64,000 nt of DNA. Origin: Brevibacillus_C sp046036945 (lineage in GTDB: Bacteria > Bacillota > Bacilli > Brevibacillales > Brevibacillaceae). The stretch spans positions 117,493 through 181,492 of the forward strand of contig NZ_JBJQOQ010000009.1 in assembly GCF_046036945.1 (NCBI RefSeq), read 5' to 3'. The translations under genes were made by a program, and so were the position numbers. Below the pieces are notes generated by a model. It searched no databases and had not been told where the DNA came from. It saw only the letters and a list, made by a program, of their open reading frames with translations. This document shows, piece by piece, positions 1 through 7,450 of this stretch (within the stretch, counting starts at the first letter, position 1; every line of letters starts with the position of its first letter).

Positions 1-123
1 GGTATGATCGTCGATCTCTTTCTTTGACCAATCGATTACGTTTCGTATCATCGGGTTGCCGGACCCGTGAATGACGCGGCCGCCTATTAACTGAACAATG
101 TCACGTAACGGCAGGCTTTTCAC
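1..123 (-). CDS. Partial CDS, Mur-ligase-like N-terminal fragment
   Basis: The first 41 codons of a minus-strand gene that runs off the window edge. It starts with GTG at 123, nine bases after a GGAG ribosome binding site. The peptide begins VKSLPLRDIVQLIGGRVIHG. The pattern of a short helix followed by GGxVIxG resembles the N-terminal substrate-binding domain of MurF/MurE-type amide ligases, but 41 residues are too few to be certain. It could also be another protein with a small N-terminal helical module. The open frame and the ribosome binding site are seen directly; the family is inference. Confidence 0.45.
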   Translation of the reverse strand, partial: MKSLPLRDIVQLIGGRVIHGSGNPMIRNVIDWSKKEIDDHT

Positions 124-347
124 CTCAAGTCACTCCAATCCAATTGAATTTTACGTTGCTTCCTGTCACTACCGGTCAGTGATGCTGTCTGAATGAGCAA
201 CGGAGCTGCGAGAGTGCGCAACTATCCAGTCTTGTCTTACCCATGGTTTCGTCTCATTGCATTGTATGGAAAATGCATCAAATTTCCTGTGTATGTATCA
301 CGGTTCAATCAACTATTTGTCGTTGTGTAGCTTGCAGTCTAAACAAA

Positions 348-377
348 GCAAAAAAGGGCCCGGAAAGGCCCTTTTGC
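348..377 (-). terminator. Terminator of the TOMM operon
   Basis: A hairpin with arms AAAAGGGCC and GGCCCTTTT around a six-base loop, so both strands carry a T run. It lies about 20 bases past the stop of the YcaO gene and would end the bacteriocin operon. It is symmetrical and could work in either direction. Confidence 0.8.
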
Positions 378-395
378 CTGCCTCCTCATCACGGT

Positions 396-2339
396 TCATG
401 GAAACGGATGGGGATGTGGGTTGAGCTGCTCGGGCGTCAGCGGCTGCTTCGCATACCCAAGTTCAGCCGGTACGCGCAACACCCGTTCCAGCCCAGTCAA
501 CCGCGTTAAGTGATAGCCAAACGTCATCGGCAGCATCCCCGGAATCAGCACTTTCACGCAATGCAGTCCGTTTCGCAGGATTTCCGGGGAAGTCTGGTCG
601 ACCACGATCACATCGAGGTTCAAACGGCGAAAGGCCTGTAGAAGCCCCTTCAGGTCATCGGTCAAGTCCGGATTCCATGCTTTCTTTTTATATTCCTGGT
701 CAAATGTTCGCAGCGGACGATTTTCACCCAGTAGGAAGTGCAGGCGTTCTTCCGCTTCCGGCAAGCTGTACAGCATCGAGTGATCTTCCATCTTTTTCAC
801 CAAGGTTGGATCGTCCAGCATTTGCCTATACGTATCGCGGTTCGCCTCAAATTTGTCGTTAAGTCCAATCAGCATGCTGGCCACCTCATAGATCGAGCCT
901 TTTACCGCCCGAATCGGATCGGGGTGGGCTCCGGCCGCGCAGATCAGATTGACCCCCTTTTTCTTCCTGTTTTTTCCTATCGTCCAAACGCTTGGAATTC
1001 CATGCTCCAGCGTGGCGTTGTACAGATACAGATCATATCCCGCTACCGCCCGCACACGCTCAATCATCAAGTGCAATTCCGGGTCGTTTGCGGAATCAAG
1101 GTCAAGGCGCGGGAGAGGCAGTTTTGCATACCAGGGAAGCAGGAACGCATCTCTCTCCACTACTTCCAAAATGCCGTAGAAAATAGCCTCCTCCAGACTT
1201 CCTCCCAGCGCGCAGCCGTTGGAGGTTTCATAGACGAAGCCGCGACCGCAGCCCACGCTGTAATAGGCGAGCAGTTCAGGAACCAGGATCGGACTCTCTT
1301 GTGATAAAGAATACCCCCATACCCAATCCATGACCGAGTCCGGAGAATACGACGCAAACGGAAAATCGGGTAGCGCGTACTGTTCTTTCGAGTGCAGCCC
1401 CACCTTCACAGGATCAAGCGCCTGTTCTGCCAGATTGCGGTAACTGTCGCGGATGAACGTCCGTTTGCCGCGGGGCGCCATTCCGCAATACCGCTCTAAT
1501 GCTTCCAAAATGGCGGTAAGCTCGCTTTCGGCATAGGAGAGAGTCCGCCCTGCTGTCCCCTCGTCCCCGATGAACAGCGGCAGATTCACGCTCATATCGG
1601 CAAACGGGGAGATGAGATCGCGCATTTTCCCATTGATTAAGCCAGTCCGATAATCGAGATAATCGTTGAGCAGGCCTTCCTTCAATTCGCCCATCGGACG
1701 GCAGCGGTAGCTGTCAGCGCTGACTTTGGGGCTGGGTTGCAGAGTGATTTTCGCAGCGATCGCGGAATCGACGGGCAATTGACCGCATAGGCTGCACAGC
1801 GGGTCAGGCAGAATGAAATGGCGTGAACACGTTAATGTTTTCAGGTTGAACAAAAATACCTGTCCATCCGACAGAGGCTGATTGTCTTGCAGTACGTTTT
1901 GCACCTCACCCTCGATCAGATGAGCCATCTGCAAGAGCCCTGTGCGGGAAGCCCATAAATCACGCGGTATCCCGCCACGCTCATTCAGGTCCTGCCGCAG
2001 TTTCCAAGTTTCCTCGCGATCCGGTCCAGCCATAAAGTGCCGTATATCCGCACACTGCGTGCATCCTGGTGTACCCGGGCGAACCAAAGGCCCGACGATG
2101 CCTTCGCCAAATAATACGGAGCCGCGGAGCCAGGGGACTTTCGCTCGCTGCAGAATTTCTGCCGCCTCATGATAAAACGCCGGATTCCACCCGTCGTGCA
2201 GCACCACTGCCAGATCAATCCCATCCCGCACCCCTGCCTTCAGATCACGCTGGCGCTCCACCCGGCACTGGGCAGATAAGGATCGGCACACATCGTCCGC
2301 CAACAGTCCTTCGCCGACAACAAGCACGACAGCGCTCAT
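396..2339 (-). CDS. YcaO-domain cyclodehydratase of a TOMM bacteriocin cluster
   Basis: A 647-residue fused SagC/SagD-type enzyme. YcaO proteins use ATP to activate the peptide backbone and turn Cys, Ser or Thr of a precursor peptide into azolines. Residues 1 to about 210 are an E1/ThiF-like half with four cysteines (C93, C96, C182, C185), which fits the structural zinc site of this family. The YcaO half follows, with the acidic ATP/Mg motifs around ESELTAILEALERY (from 271) and GILEVVERDAF. The protein ends in PHPHPFP, matching the PxPxP C-terminus known to matter for YcaO cyclodehydratase activity. It overlaps the upstream ThiF-like gene by 4 bases, so the two are translationally coupled. 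Its likely substrates are the two Cys-rich peptides upstream. Confidence 0.9.
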   Translation of the reverse strand: MSAVVLVVGEGLLADDVCRSLSAQCRVERQRDLKAGVRDGIDLAVVLHDGWNPAFYHEAAEILQRAKVPWLRGSVLFGEGIVGPLVRPGTPGCTQCADIRHFMAGPDREETWKLRQDLNERGGIPRDLWASRTGLLQMAHLIEGEVQNVLQDNQPLSDGQVFLFNLKTLTCSRHFILPDPLCSLCGQLPVDSAIAAKITLQPSPKVSADSYRCRPMGELKEGLLNDYLDYRTGLINGKMRDLISPFADMSVNLPLFIGDEGTAGRTLSYAESELTAILEALERYCGMAPRGKRTFIRDSYRNLAEQALDPVKVGLHSKEQYALPDFPFASYSPDSVMDWVWGYSLSQESPILVPELLAYYSVGCGRGFVYETSNGCALGGSLEEAIFYGILEVVERDAFLLPWYAKLPLPRLDLDSANDPELHLMIERVRAVAGYDLYLYNATLEHGIPSVWTIGKNRKKKGVNLICAAGAHPDPIRAVKGSIYEVASMLIGLNDKFEANRDTYRQMLDDPTLVKKMEDHSMLYSLPEAEERLHFLLGENRPLRTFDQEYKKKAWNPDLTDDLKGLLQAFRRLNLDVIVVDQTSPEILRNGLHCVKVLIPGMLPMTFGYHLTRLTGLERVLRVPAELGYAKQPLTPEQLNPHPHPFP

Positions 2340-4252
2340 CGCGTCCCCTCCTCTCGTAACGCCACGCCGAAAACGCCTGCAAGCTCCTCTTGTAAAAACG
2401 GTTCGATTGCCAGATCGAGGAGCATGAGCCGCTGATTGTTCTTTTTCAAGGTCTGCAAGGCTGACTGCAAAACGTCAGGTCGAGCCGTCTCTTCATATGC
2501 GGGGAAAATCGCACCATGCTGCACCTTTTCTGAAAGAAGCACGGACGATGCCTCCAAAGCCTCGCTGCCCATACCTGCCGATTGATTTTGCGCCTTCGTC
2601 AGAGCATGCTGCAGCGCTTTTCTCAGCGCTGCTGTCACATGCAGGCCAACGCTGCCATACCAGCGGTCGTTTGTCCCCACCCAAACGACCGGAAAGCCTA
2701 AGACTTCAACGCCTAAGCCGATTGTCGGCGCTCCTTGCAAGGTGGCGAGCGCTTCTAAATAAAACCGGCAGCGATCATCTTCCACTGCGCTTGCTTCCAC
2801 CGGAAAAACAGTTGGCTTTTCAACCAGCTGTTGGTTGGCCAACTCCTCAGCCAAACATTTTTGCAGCCCTCGGCAGACGGCTTCTGCGACCGTTTCTCCC
2901 GCTCCCACGCCAACTCCGGCATATCCCAGCGGCACTATCATCCGTGTCACGTACGCTTCGATTCCAGCGAGACCTGCATCCCGCCGCGCCTCCTCATGAG
3001 TCAGGCCCGCGCAGACTACATCCGGCAAGAGCTCTGCCGGTCCCCGAGAGAGCGGATCAACCGCCTGAACGCGGCACAGAGCCAGCGGCAGCTGCTTCAT
3101 ATCACCTTCATCCAGAATATGGAGAATCCCTGATTCTGCCGATGTTATCGAGCTGAAAAAAGCAAACAAACGATTCGTCTCGCTTCTGTCGGAACTCGTT
3201 TCGAACAGCAAATGAAGATCTTGAATCTCTTCGGGCGCTTTCTGTCCGGTCACCATGGGATGCGGAATAAAGGAATACCAGGTGCCTTCCCATGTCTCCA
3301 AATCAAGCAGATAGAATGTGTTCTTCCATTCCGACTCGTACACTTCAGTTACCATTTTTATCCATTCAAATACAAGCACATTGGCCAGCATGGCTCCGGC
3401 CGTGGAAGAGAAGGCAATCCGCTCTGAATCCTTGCAAACTGCAGATCGGTGGATGCGACGCAGTGCGGACTCCCAACACCCCTCAGCGTCCGGATGCACG
3501 AGCGGACCAGCCAAACCGGCTTGAAACAAGCATATGGCCGGGGCAAATACTTTGCGCTCCTCCCGGCAAATGGCATGAAGCATGCGCAGTTCCTCAAGAT
3601 CTCCCTCCTGCGAGACATAAAAGATCGAGTCAAACGGCTTTACTGCCTCCCGCCAAAAGCCCTCTTTCTCCCGCTGCAGCGCAATCTCCCTGATCTCCAC
3701 CTCCGGGTCGGATTTGCGGGCATCGTCGGCAAGTTCCGCCAGCTTCTGCCGATCGGTCGGCATAGATTCGGTCAGCAGCACATGAAACTTGGGCAATCCC
3801 GATTCAAGCAAGGCCGCAACCAACGAAACAAAAAAAGGCCCAGAGCCGATCGCCAAGACTTTGGACTGACGGTATGTCTCAAACCGGTACACACCCGACC
3901 CGCCGAAGCTGTCCAAAAATTCGATTTGCGCTGCGTAGGTTTTTCGCACCTCCTCTGGCAGTTGATGCGGCCTGTCTCGGCTTACATCCTGCGCGAATCC
4001 ATTTTGGTACAAGCTTTCGGCAATCTCGTATACTCTGTCACGGTATTCATCCGGCAATCCATCCGTCAGCTCGTGCAAGGTGTGCTCCCCGTTTAATACC
4101 GGAATCAGCTTTTCGATCCACTGATCAATGGCGCTGCCTTCCATACGAAACGACCCCAAGTTATTCCGAAAATAGACGCTGCCTTTCGGGTCAGGGAGAA
4201 AAAACGTGTCCCCTTTCACTTTCAAACGCGTTGAAGGGTCTAAACCTGCCAT
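2336..4252 (-). CDS. ThiF-like thiazole-containing bacteriocin maturation protein
   Basis: 638 residues, matching in length and layout the putative thiazole-containing bacteriocin maturation proteins that accompany heterocycloanthracin precursors. Residues about 12-90 look like a winged-helix peptide-recognition domain (RRE) that would bind the precursor leader. A ThiF-like nucleotide-fold motif follows (AIGSGP, 134-139). The C-terminal third, around GAGETVAEAVCRG, resembles a degenerate YcaO fold. The start ATG at 4252 follows a GGAGGAG site. It probably delivers precursor to the YcaO enzyme encoded immediately downstream. Domain boundaries were judged by eye; the pseudo-YcaO call is inference. 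Confidence 0.85.
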   Translation of the reverse strand: MAGLDPSTRLKVKGDTFFLPDPKGSVYFRNNLGSFRMEGSAIDQWIEKLIPVLNGEHTLHELTDGLPDEYRDRVYEIAESLYQNGFAQDVSRDRPHQLPEEVRKTYAAQIEFLDSFGGSGVYRFETYRQSKVLAIGSGPFFVSLVAALLESGLPKFHVLLTESMPTDRQKLAELADDARKSDPEVEIREIALQREKEGFWREAVKPFDSIFYVSQEGDLEELRMLHAICREERKVFAPAICLFQAGLAGPLVHPDAEGCWESALRRIHRSAVCKDSERIAFSSTAGAMLANVLVFEWIKMVTEVYESEWKNTFYLLDLETWEGTWYSFIPHPMVTGQKAPEEIQDLHLLFETSSDRSETNRLFAFFSSITSAESGILHILDEGDMKQLPLALCRVQAVDPLSRGPAELLPDVVCAGLTHEEARRDAGLAGIEAYVTRMIVPLGYAGVGVGAGETVAEAVCRGLQKCLAEELANQQLVEKPTVFPVEASAVEDDRCRFYLEALATLQGAPTIGLGVEVLGFPVVWVGTNDRWYGSVGLHVTAALRKALQHALTKAQNQSAGMGSEALEASSVLLSEKVQHGAIFPAYEETARPDVLQSALQTLKKNNQRLMLLDLAIEPFLQEELAGVFGVALREEGTR

Positions 4253-4357
4253 TTCACTCCTCCATTCTCAGATGTTGCGTATGCCATCACTTTCACTGAT
4301 ATCCTATGTACTCCTCATTGTCCTTCTTGCCTATTTGTTTCTGAAATCCGAATGGAA

Positions 4358-4401
4358 ATGAAAGAACCCCTGCCAGCCCAAATTTCTGCTGTGTACAGGG
4401 G
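4358..4401 (-). terminator. Attenuator-like hairpin between precursor and enzymes
   Basis: On the minus strand CCCCTG pairs with CAGGGG (outer arms 4396-4401 and 4367-4372), with a second CAGC/GCTG stem inside, followed by TTCTTTC. It lies about 50 bases past the stop of precursor 1 and 115 bases before the maturation gene. A leaky stop here would give many precursor transcripts for few enzyme transcripts. A diverged copy of the same stretch lies after precursor 2. Confidence 0.55.
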
Positions 4402-4450
4402 TGACCCTTTGATTTCTTGCACCCATTCAAGAAACGAGCCTACCTTTTCC

Positions 4451-4675
4451 TCAAAAACCGCCGCACCGTCCACAGCGTTCACCACAGCGGAAGCAGCTCT
4501 CACCGCACCGTCCGCCACAGCTGCACCGTCCACCACAGCTGCATCTTTCGCCACATCGACCACCGCATCGTGGAGGATCATCGCTGCTATCGCATCCGCA
4601 GCTCGAAGACCACATTGCGCTCGCCCGGAAGTCACCAAGATGCAATCCGCGGAGCTCTTTTTTAAAATCACCCAT
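4451..4675 (-). CDS. TOMM precursor peptide 1 (heterocycloanthracin/sonorensin-like)
   Basis: A 74-residue peptide starting at ATG 4675; the reading frame stays open a further seven codons upstream to a TTG, but a GAGG site sits at proper spacing from the ATG. The leader MGDFKKELRGLHLGDFRAS (1-19) matches the F..EL..L.L.DY..G pattern of heterocycloanthracin leaders. The core (about 22-74) holds 13 Cys in CGG, CGE and CSC units plus several Ser, ending CGRCGGF. These residues would be cyclised to thiazoles/oxazolines by the downstream YcaO system. The leader is nearly identical to that of the second precursor, while the cores differ, as expected after gene duplication. No protease site is obvious; the changeover from leader to core is near residue 20. 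Confidence 0.9.
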   Translation of the reverse strand: MGDFKKELRGLHLGDFRASAMWSSSCGCDSSDDPPRCGGRCGERCSCGGRCSCGGRCGESCFRCGERCGRCGGF

Positions 4676-4725
4676 TTTGACAACCCGCCTCTTCAAAATA
4701 ATGTATAGAGTACTACTAGGAAAAC

Positions 4726-4761
4726 ACCTGCCTGCCCAAATTTTTGCTGTGCACGGGGGTA
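4726..4761 (-). terminator. Diverged hairpin after precursor 2
   Basis: This stretch is a degraded copy of the hairpin segment found after precursor 1 (shared blocks CCCAAATTT and GCTGTG). Pairing is weaker here, so it probably allows read-through into precursor 1. It shows that the duplication unit included 3' flanking DNA. Confidence 0.35.
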
Positions 4762-4780
4762 CCCTTTCTTTTCCTTATCC

Positions 4781-5044
4781 TCAAAAACCGCATCTGCCGC
4801 AAAAACCACACCTGCCGCAAAATCCGCACCTGCCGCAGAATTCCCCGCACCTGCCGCAGAATTCACCGCATCTGCCGCATCCACCGCATCCAGCGCATCC
4901 AGCGCATCCACCGCATCCACCGCATCCACCACAGCGGCAGAACTGTTGAGGATAGCTTGCCATTTCATAGGCCGAGGACGACATTTTACCTGCCCGGTAG
5001 TCACCAAGATGCAATCCGCGGAGCTCTTTTTTAAAATCGCCCAA
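4781..5044 (-). CDS. TOMM precursor peptide 2, Gly/Cys repeat core
   Basis: An 87-residue peptide if started at TTG 5044, the codon aligned with the ATG of precursor 1; a GTG at 5056 would add four residues. An AGGGGGTGG ribosome binding site precedes it. The leader MGDFKKELRGLHLGDYRAG is almost identical to precursor 1. The core from residue 36 is a repeat of CGG, CAG, CGR and CGF units with 17 Cys and ends RCGFCGRCGF; it contains no Ser or Thr. It therefore predicts a poly-thiazole product, if every Cys is modified. The DNA of the core is a run of GCNGGNTGC-like triplet repeats, so its length may vary between strains. It is the first gene of the operon. Confidence 0.9.
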   Translation of the reverse strand: MGDFKKELRGLHLGDYRAGKMSSSAYEMASYPQQFCRCGGCGGCGGCAGCAGCGGCGRCGEFCGRCGEFCGRCGFCGRCGFCGRCGF

Positions 5045-5092
5045 TTTAAAACCCACCCCCTAAAAAAATTCTAGGTTACTAGGCATCATAGC

Positions 5093-5111
5093 TATATCTG
5101 CTTTAGATATA
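5093..5111. promoter_or_regulatory. Inverted repeat upstream of the TOMM operon
   Basis: TATATC and GATATA form a perfect 6-base inverted repeat with a 7-base spacer, about 40 bases upstream of precursor 2. A minus-strand TATGAT about 10 bases nearer the gene could be a -10 box, but no good -35 box was found. It may be the operator or promoter area of the bacteriocin operon. Confidence 0.35.
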
Positions 5112-5240
5112 TGAATCATTGCCAAATGTCGGCACGACGCAGTTACCTATTTTCTTAGATTTCCGCGAAAGTCGGCCTGCTTGATGACTCGATCGATCCG
5201 GTTGGCCTCGGTCTTTTGGATCGCGATAGAATATATCCAT

Positions 5241-5280
5241 AAAAAACGCCGAAAACCCTTATCATAAAAGGATTTTCGGC
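5241..5280 (-). terminator. Terminator of the dedA-type gene
   Basis: Minus-strand hairpin with GCCGAAAA/TTTTCGGC arms and an inner CCTT/AAGG stem, followed by a six-T run. It lies about 35 bases past the DedA stop codon and insulates the TOMM operon from it. Confidence 0.85.
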
Positions 5281-5315
5281 AAGAGAACAGCATATGAACC
5301 TCACTCTTAGACTCT

Positions 5316-5960
5316 CTAATTTTTCAGGTATTCTCTCAAACGCTGCAGGGCTTGTTTGGACAGCCGATGCAGCTCATGCCTGTATTTCACACACTGCCAC
5401 AACAGGATAAAGGCGGCGCATCCCAGCAGGATGCTTCTGGTGAGCGAATGTGCGGAAGCGCTTTGGATGAGCTTCCAATTGGGCCCCAGCTTGTTTCCAA
5501 GTGTGACGAAGGTGAGCACCCAGACCAAGGCACCACTGTAAGAATAGAGTGCGTAAACCCGAAACCGTATGTTCAGAATGCCCGCGATATACCCGGTAAA
5601 GTGCCTTAGCCCCGGTACGAAAAAAGCGATAAACATGACCTTGTTGCCGTATTTTTCAAACCACCGGGAAGCTTTGGCAAGCTTTTTCGGTCCCAGTAAG
5701 AAGCGGGACCCGTATTTTTCAAAAAAGGGACTGCCAAACTTGCGTCCGACGCAGTAGGAGAAGGTTGATCCCAGTATGGTTCCGGAAACGGCTGCCAGCA
5801 CGCATACCGCCCCATGCAGCTGTCCTTGATAGGTCAGGAAGCCCGCATAGCTCATCGCAAGCTGGCCGGGAAATGGGAGGGCGATATATTCGAGTAAAAG
5901 GCCAATAAAAAGTACCCAATAGCCGTACCCTTGAAACCAAGCTGTCACGGATTCCAACAC
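5316..5960 (-). CDS. DedA family membrane protein
   Basis: About 214 residues, the usual DedA length, from GTG 5960 (or TTG 5957); both follow an AAGGAAGGAG site, and the longer upstream frame lacks hydrophobic content. DedA proteins are proton-dependent lipid-related membrane transporters; in Bacilli they are linked to undecaprenyl-phosphate or phospholipid recycling. Visible features are the LLLEYIALPFPG segment near residues 21-32, the GSTFSYCVGRKFG region, and the FVPGLRHFTGYIAG signature. The family's usual PGE reads PGQ here (residue 33), a conservative loss of an acidic residue. Substrate unknown. Confidence 0.8.
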   Translation of the reverse strand: MLESVTAWFQGYGYWVLFIGLLLEYIALPFPGQLAMSYAGFLTYQGQLHGAVCVLAAVSGTILGSTFSYCVGRKFGSPFFEKYGSRFLLGPKKLAKASRWFEKYGNKVMFIAFFVPGLRHFTGYIAGILNIRFRVYALYSYSGALVWVLTFVTLGNKLGPNWKLIQSASAHSLTRSILLGCAAFILLWQCVKYRHELHRLSKQALQRLREYLKN

Positions 5961-6212
5961 GTTTTCTCCTTCCTTCAGCGGGGGCGCCAATATACGATCA
6001 GCAATACTCTTTATATTACCTTTTTTCACCCCATAAAGAAACGGCTGCAGACTGGCTGCCCCCCTTTTTTGCTTCTGGAACCGTATCTGATCGCTCCCTG
6101 ATGGAAGCCTCGATGGATATAAAAAACAGGCCGCTGCCCGGCGGTTCTTCGCCTGGTTAGCGCCCGTTTTGGGTTGCAAGTGCCAAACCTTCGTCACCCA
6201 TGCCTCACATCG

Positions 6213-6965
6213 TCAGATTCCTCCGCGAACATACAGGACTTGGCCGGTGATGAAACTGGACTCCTCCGAGACGAGAAAGAGGACGGCATTGGCGATATCA
6301 ATCGGCTTGCCTGTTCTCCCCAGCAGCGACCGCTCTGCCGCTGCCTGTTTAAACGCTTCAAATTCGCTTCCGACCCGCTCCGCCGTCGCCTTGGTCATAT
6401 CGGTTTCAATGAACCCGGGGGCGATCGCGTTTACGTTGATGTTGAATTTGCCAAGCTCGATCGCCAGCGTCCTGGTAAATCCCTGCAGGCCAGCCTTCGC
6501 TGTGGCGTAATTGAGCTGGCCGCGATTGCCCAGCGCTGAGGTGGAGCTGAGATTGACGATTTTGCCGTACCGCTGCGGCACCATGTACCGCTGGGCCGCC
6601 TGGGAGGCGTAAAATGAGCCTTTCAGATGTACGTTCATCACCGTATCCCAATCCTCATCCGTCATTTTGTGAACCAGATTGTCCCGGATCACCCCGGCAT
6701 TATTGACCAGAATGTCAAGACGTCCAAACGTGTCGACTGCTTTCTGCACCATCTCCTCGACCGACTGCCGCTCGGTGATGTTGCACGGTACGGCAATCGC
6801 CTCGCCGCCGGCCGCTTTGATGGCCGCCGCCGTTTCTTCGCAGGCGTCAGCTCGGATGTCGGTCACGACGACTTTTGCCCCTTCTTCCGCCAGCCGGCCG
6901 GCCGTTGCCGCCCCAATGCCCCTCCCTGATCCCGTAATAATGGCTACTCGATCTTTTACTCTCAT
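6213..6965 (-). CDS. SDR family 3-oxoacyl reductase, FabG-like
   Basis: 250 residues from ATG 6965, chosen because GGGAG lies 7 bases upstream; the frame is open further but without SDR sequence. It reduces 3-oxoacyl thioesters, or oxidises 3-hydroxyacyl-CoA, using NAD(P)H. It shows the cofactor motif TGSGRGIG (11-18), NNAG (88-91) and the catalytic S140, Y153, K157. It is the last gene of a three-gene operon after two MaoC-type hydratase subunits, so a role in acyl-CoA chain processing or (R)-3-hydroxyacyl-CoA formation is likely. It is not near other fatty-acid synthesis genes, so it is probably not the housekeeping fabG. Confidence 0.85.
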   Translation of the reverse strand: MRVKDRVAIITGSGRGIGAATAGRLAEEGAKVVVTDIRADACEETAAAIKAAGGEAIAVPCNITERQSVEEMVQKAVDTFGRLDILVNNAGVIRDNLVHKMTDEDWDTVMNVHLKGSFYASQAAQRYMVPQRYGKIVNLSSTSALGNRGQLNYATAKAGLQGFTRTLAIELGKFNINVNAIAPGFIETDMTKATAERVGSEFEAFKQAAAERSLLGRTGKPIDIANAVLFLVSEESSFITGQVLYVRGGI

Positions 6966-7014
6966 ATTCATTCTCCCTTCCGTTTCACATCCCGATATTC
7001 CGGGCCGTGTCGTT

Positions 7015-7443
7015 TCATTGCACTGCCGGCATCGCGTACTCGGCATGTCCCCGGACTGCCTTTGTTCCTCCTTGCGTGGCAGCCCATACCTCACAGGAAA
7101 CGATCTGCTTGCCCGCCTCGACCCGGGTCTCAAGCACGCGGCCTTCGCAGGTGATCTCATCTCCGGGGCGGACCATTCCCGTAAACCGGACACCGAATGT
7201 CCGCAGCTCTCCTTCGATACCGATGACATCTGTCAAAAGTTGGCCGACAAACGCCATGGTCAGCATGCCATGGGCGATCACACCGCCTAGTCCCGCCTCA
7301 AGGGCAAACTCTTCGACGGTATGAATCGGATTGAAATCCCCTGAGGCCCCGGAGTACATGACCAATTGTGTTTTGGTGATCGGCGGTTTCGTCAACGGCC
7401 CGATCGTCTCGCCCGGTTGAAACAGCTTGTTTCCCATCGCCAT
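7015..7443 (-). CDS. MaoC-type acyl-CoA hydratase, catalytic subunit
   Basis: 142-residue hot-dog fold protein. The hydratase motif YSGASGDFNPIH supplies the catalytic D36 and H41. MaoC enzymes hydrate trans-2-enoyl thioesters or remove water from (R)-3-hydroxyacyl thioesters. It is preceded seven bases away by a sister hydratase-like gene and followed by a FabG-like reductase. The pairing of a motif-complete with a motif-incomplete subunit resembles the two-gene HadAB/HadBC dehydratases of mycobacteria; that parallel is inference. Confidence 0.85.
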   Translation of the reverse strand: MAMGNKLFQPGETIGPLTKPPITKTQLVMYSGASGDFNPIHTVEEFALEAGLGGVIAHGMLTMAFVGQLLTDVIGIEGELRTFGVRFTGMVRPGDEITCEGRVLETRVEAGKQIVSCEVWAATQGGTKAVRGHAEYAMPAVQ

Positions 7444-7450
7444 CCCCCTC

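Noticed and set aside
2497..4096. Several plus-strand frames of 130-220 codons
   Set aside because: All are antisense to the ThiF-like maturation gene, rich in Arg, Pro and Leu, and lack ribosome sites.
4780..4940. Short tandem repeats that look like a CRISPR-like or satellite array
   Set aside because: They are codon repeats of the Cys/Gly core of precursor 2, with no unique spacers and in frame throughout.
4315..4949. Pro/His-rich and Ala/Val-rich open frames over the precursor genes in other frames
   Set aside because: The leader similarity and ribosome sites support only the Cys-rich minus-strand frames; the others are by-products of the repeat DNA.
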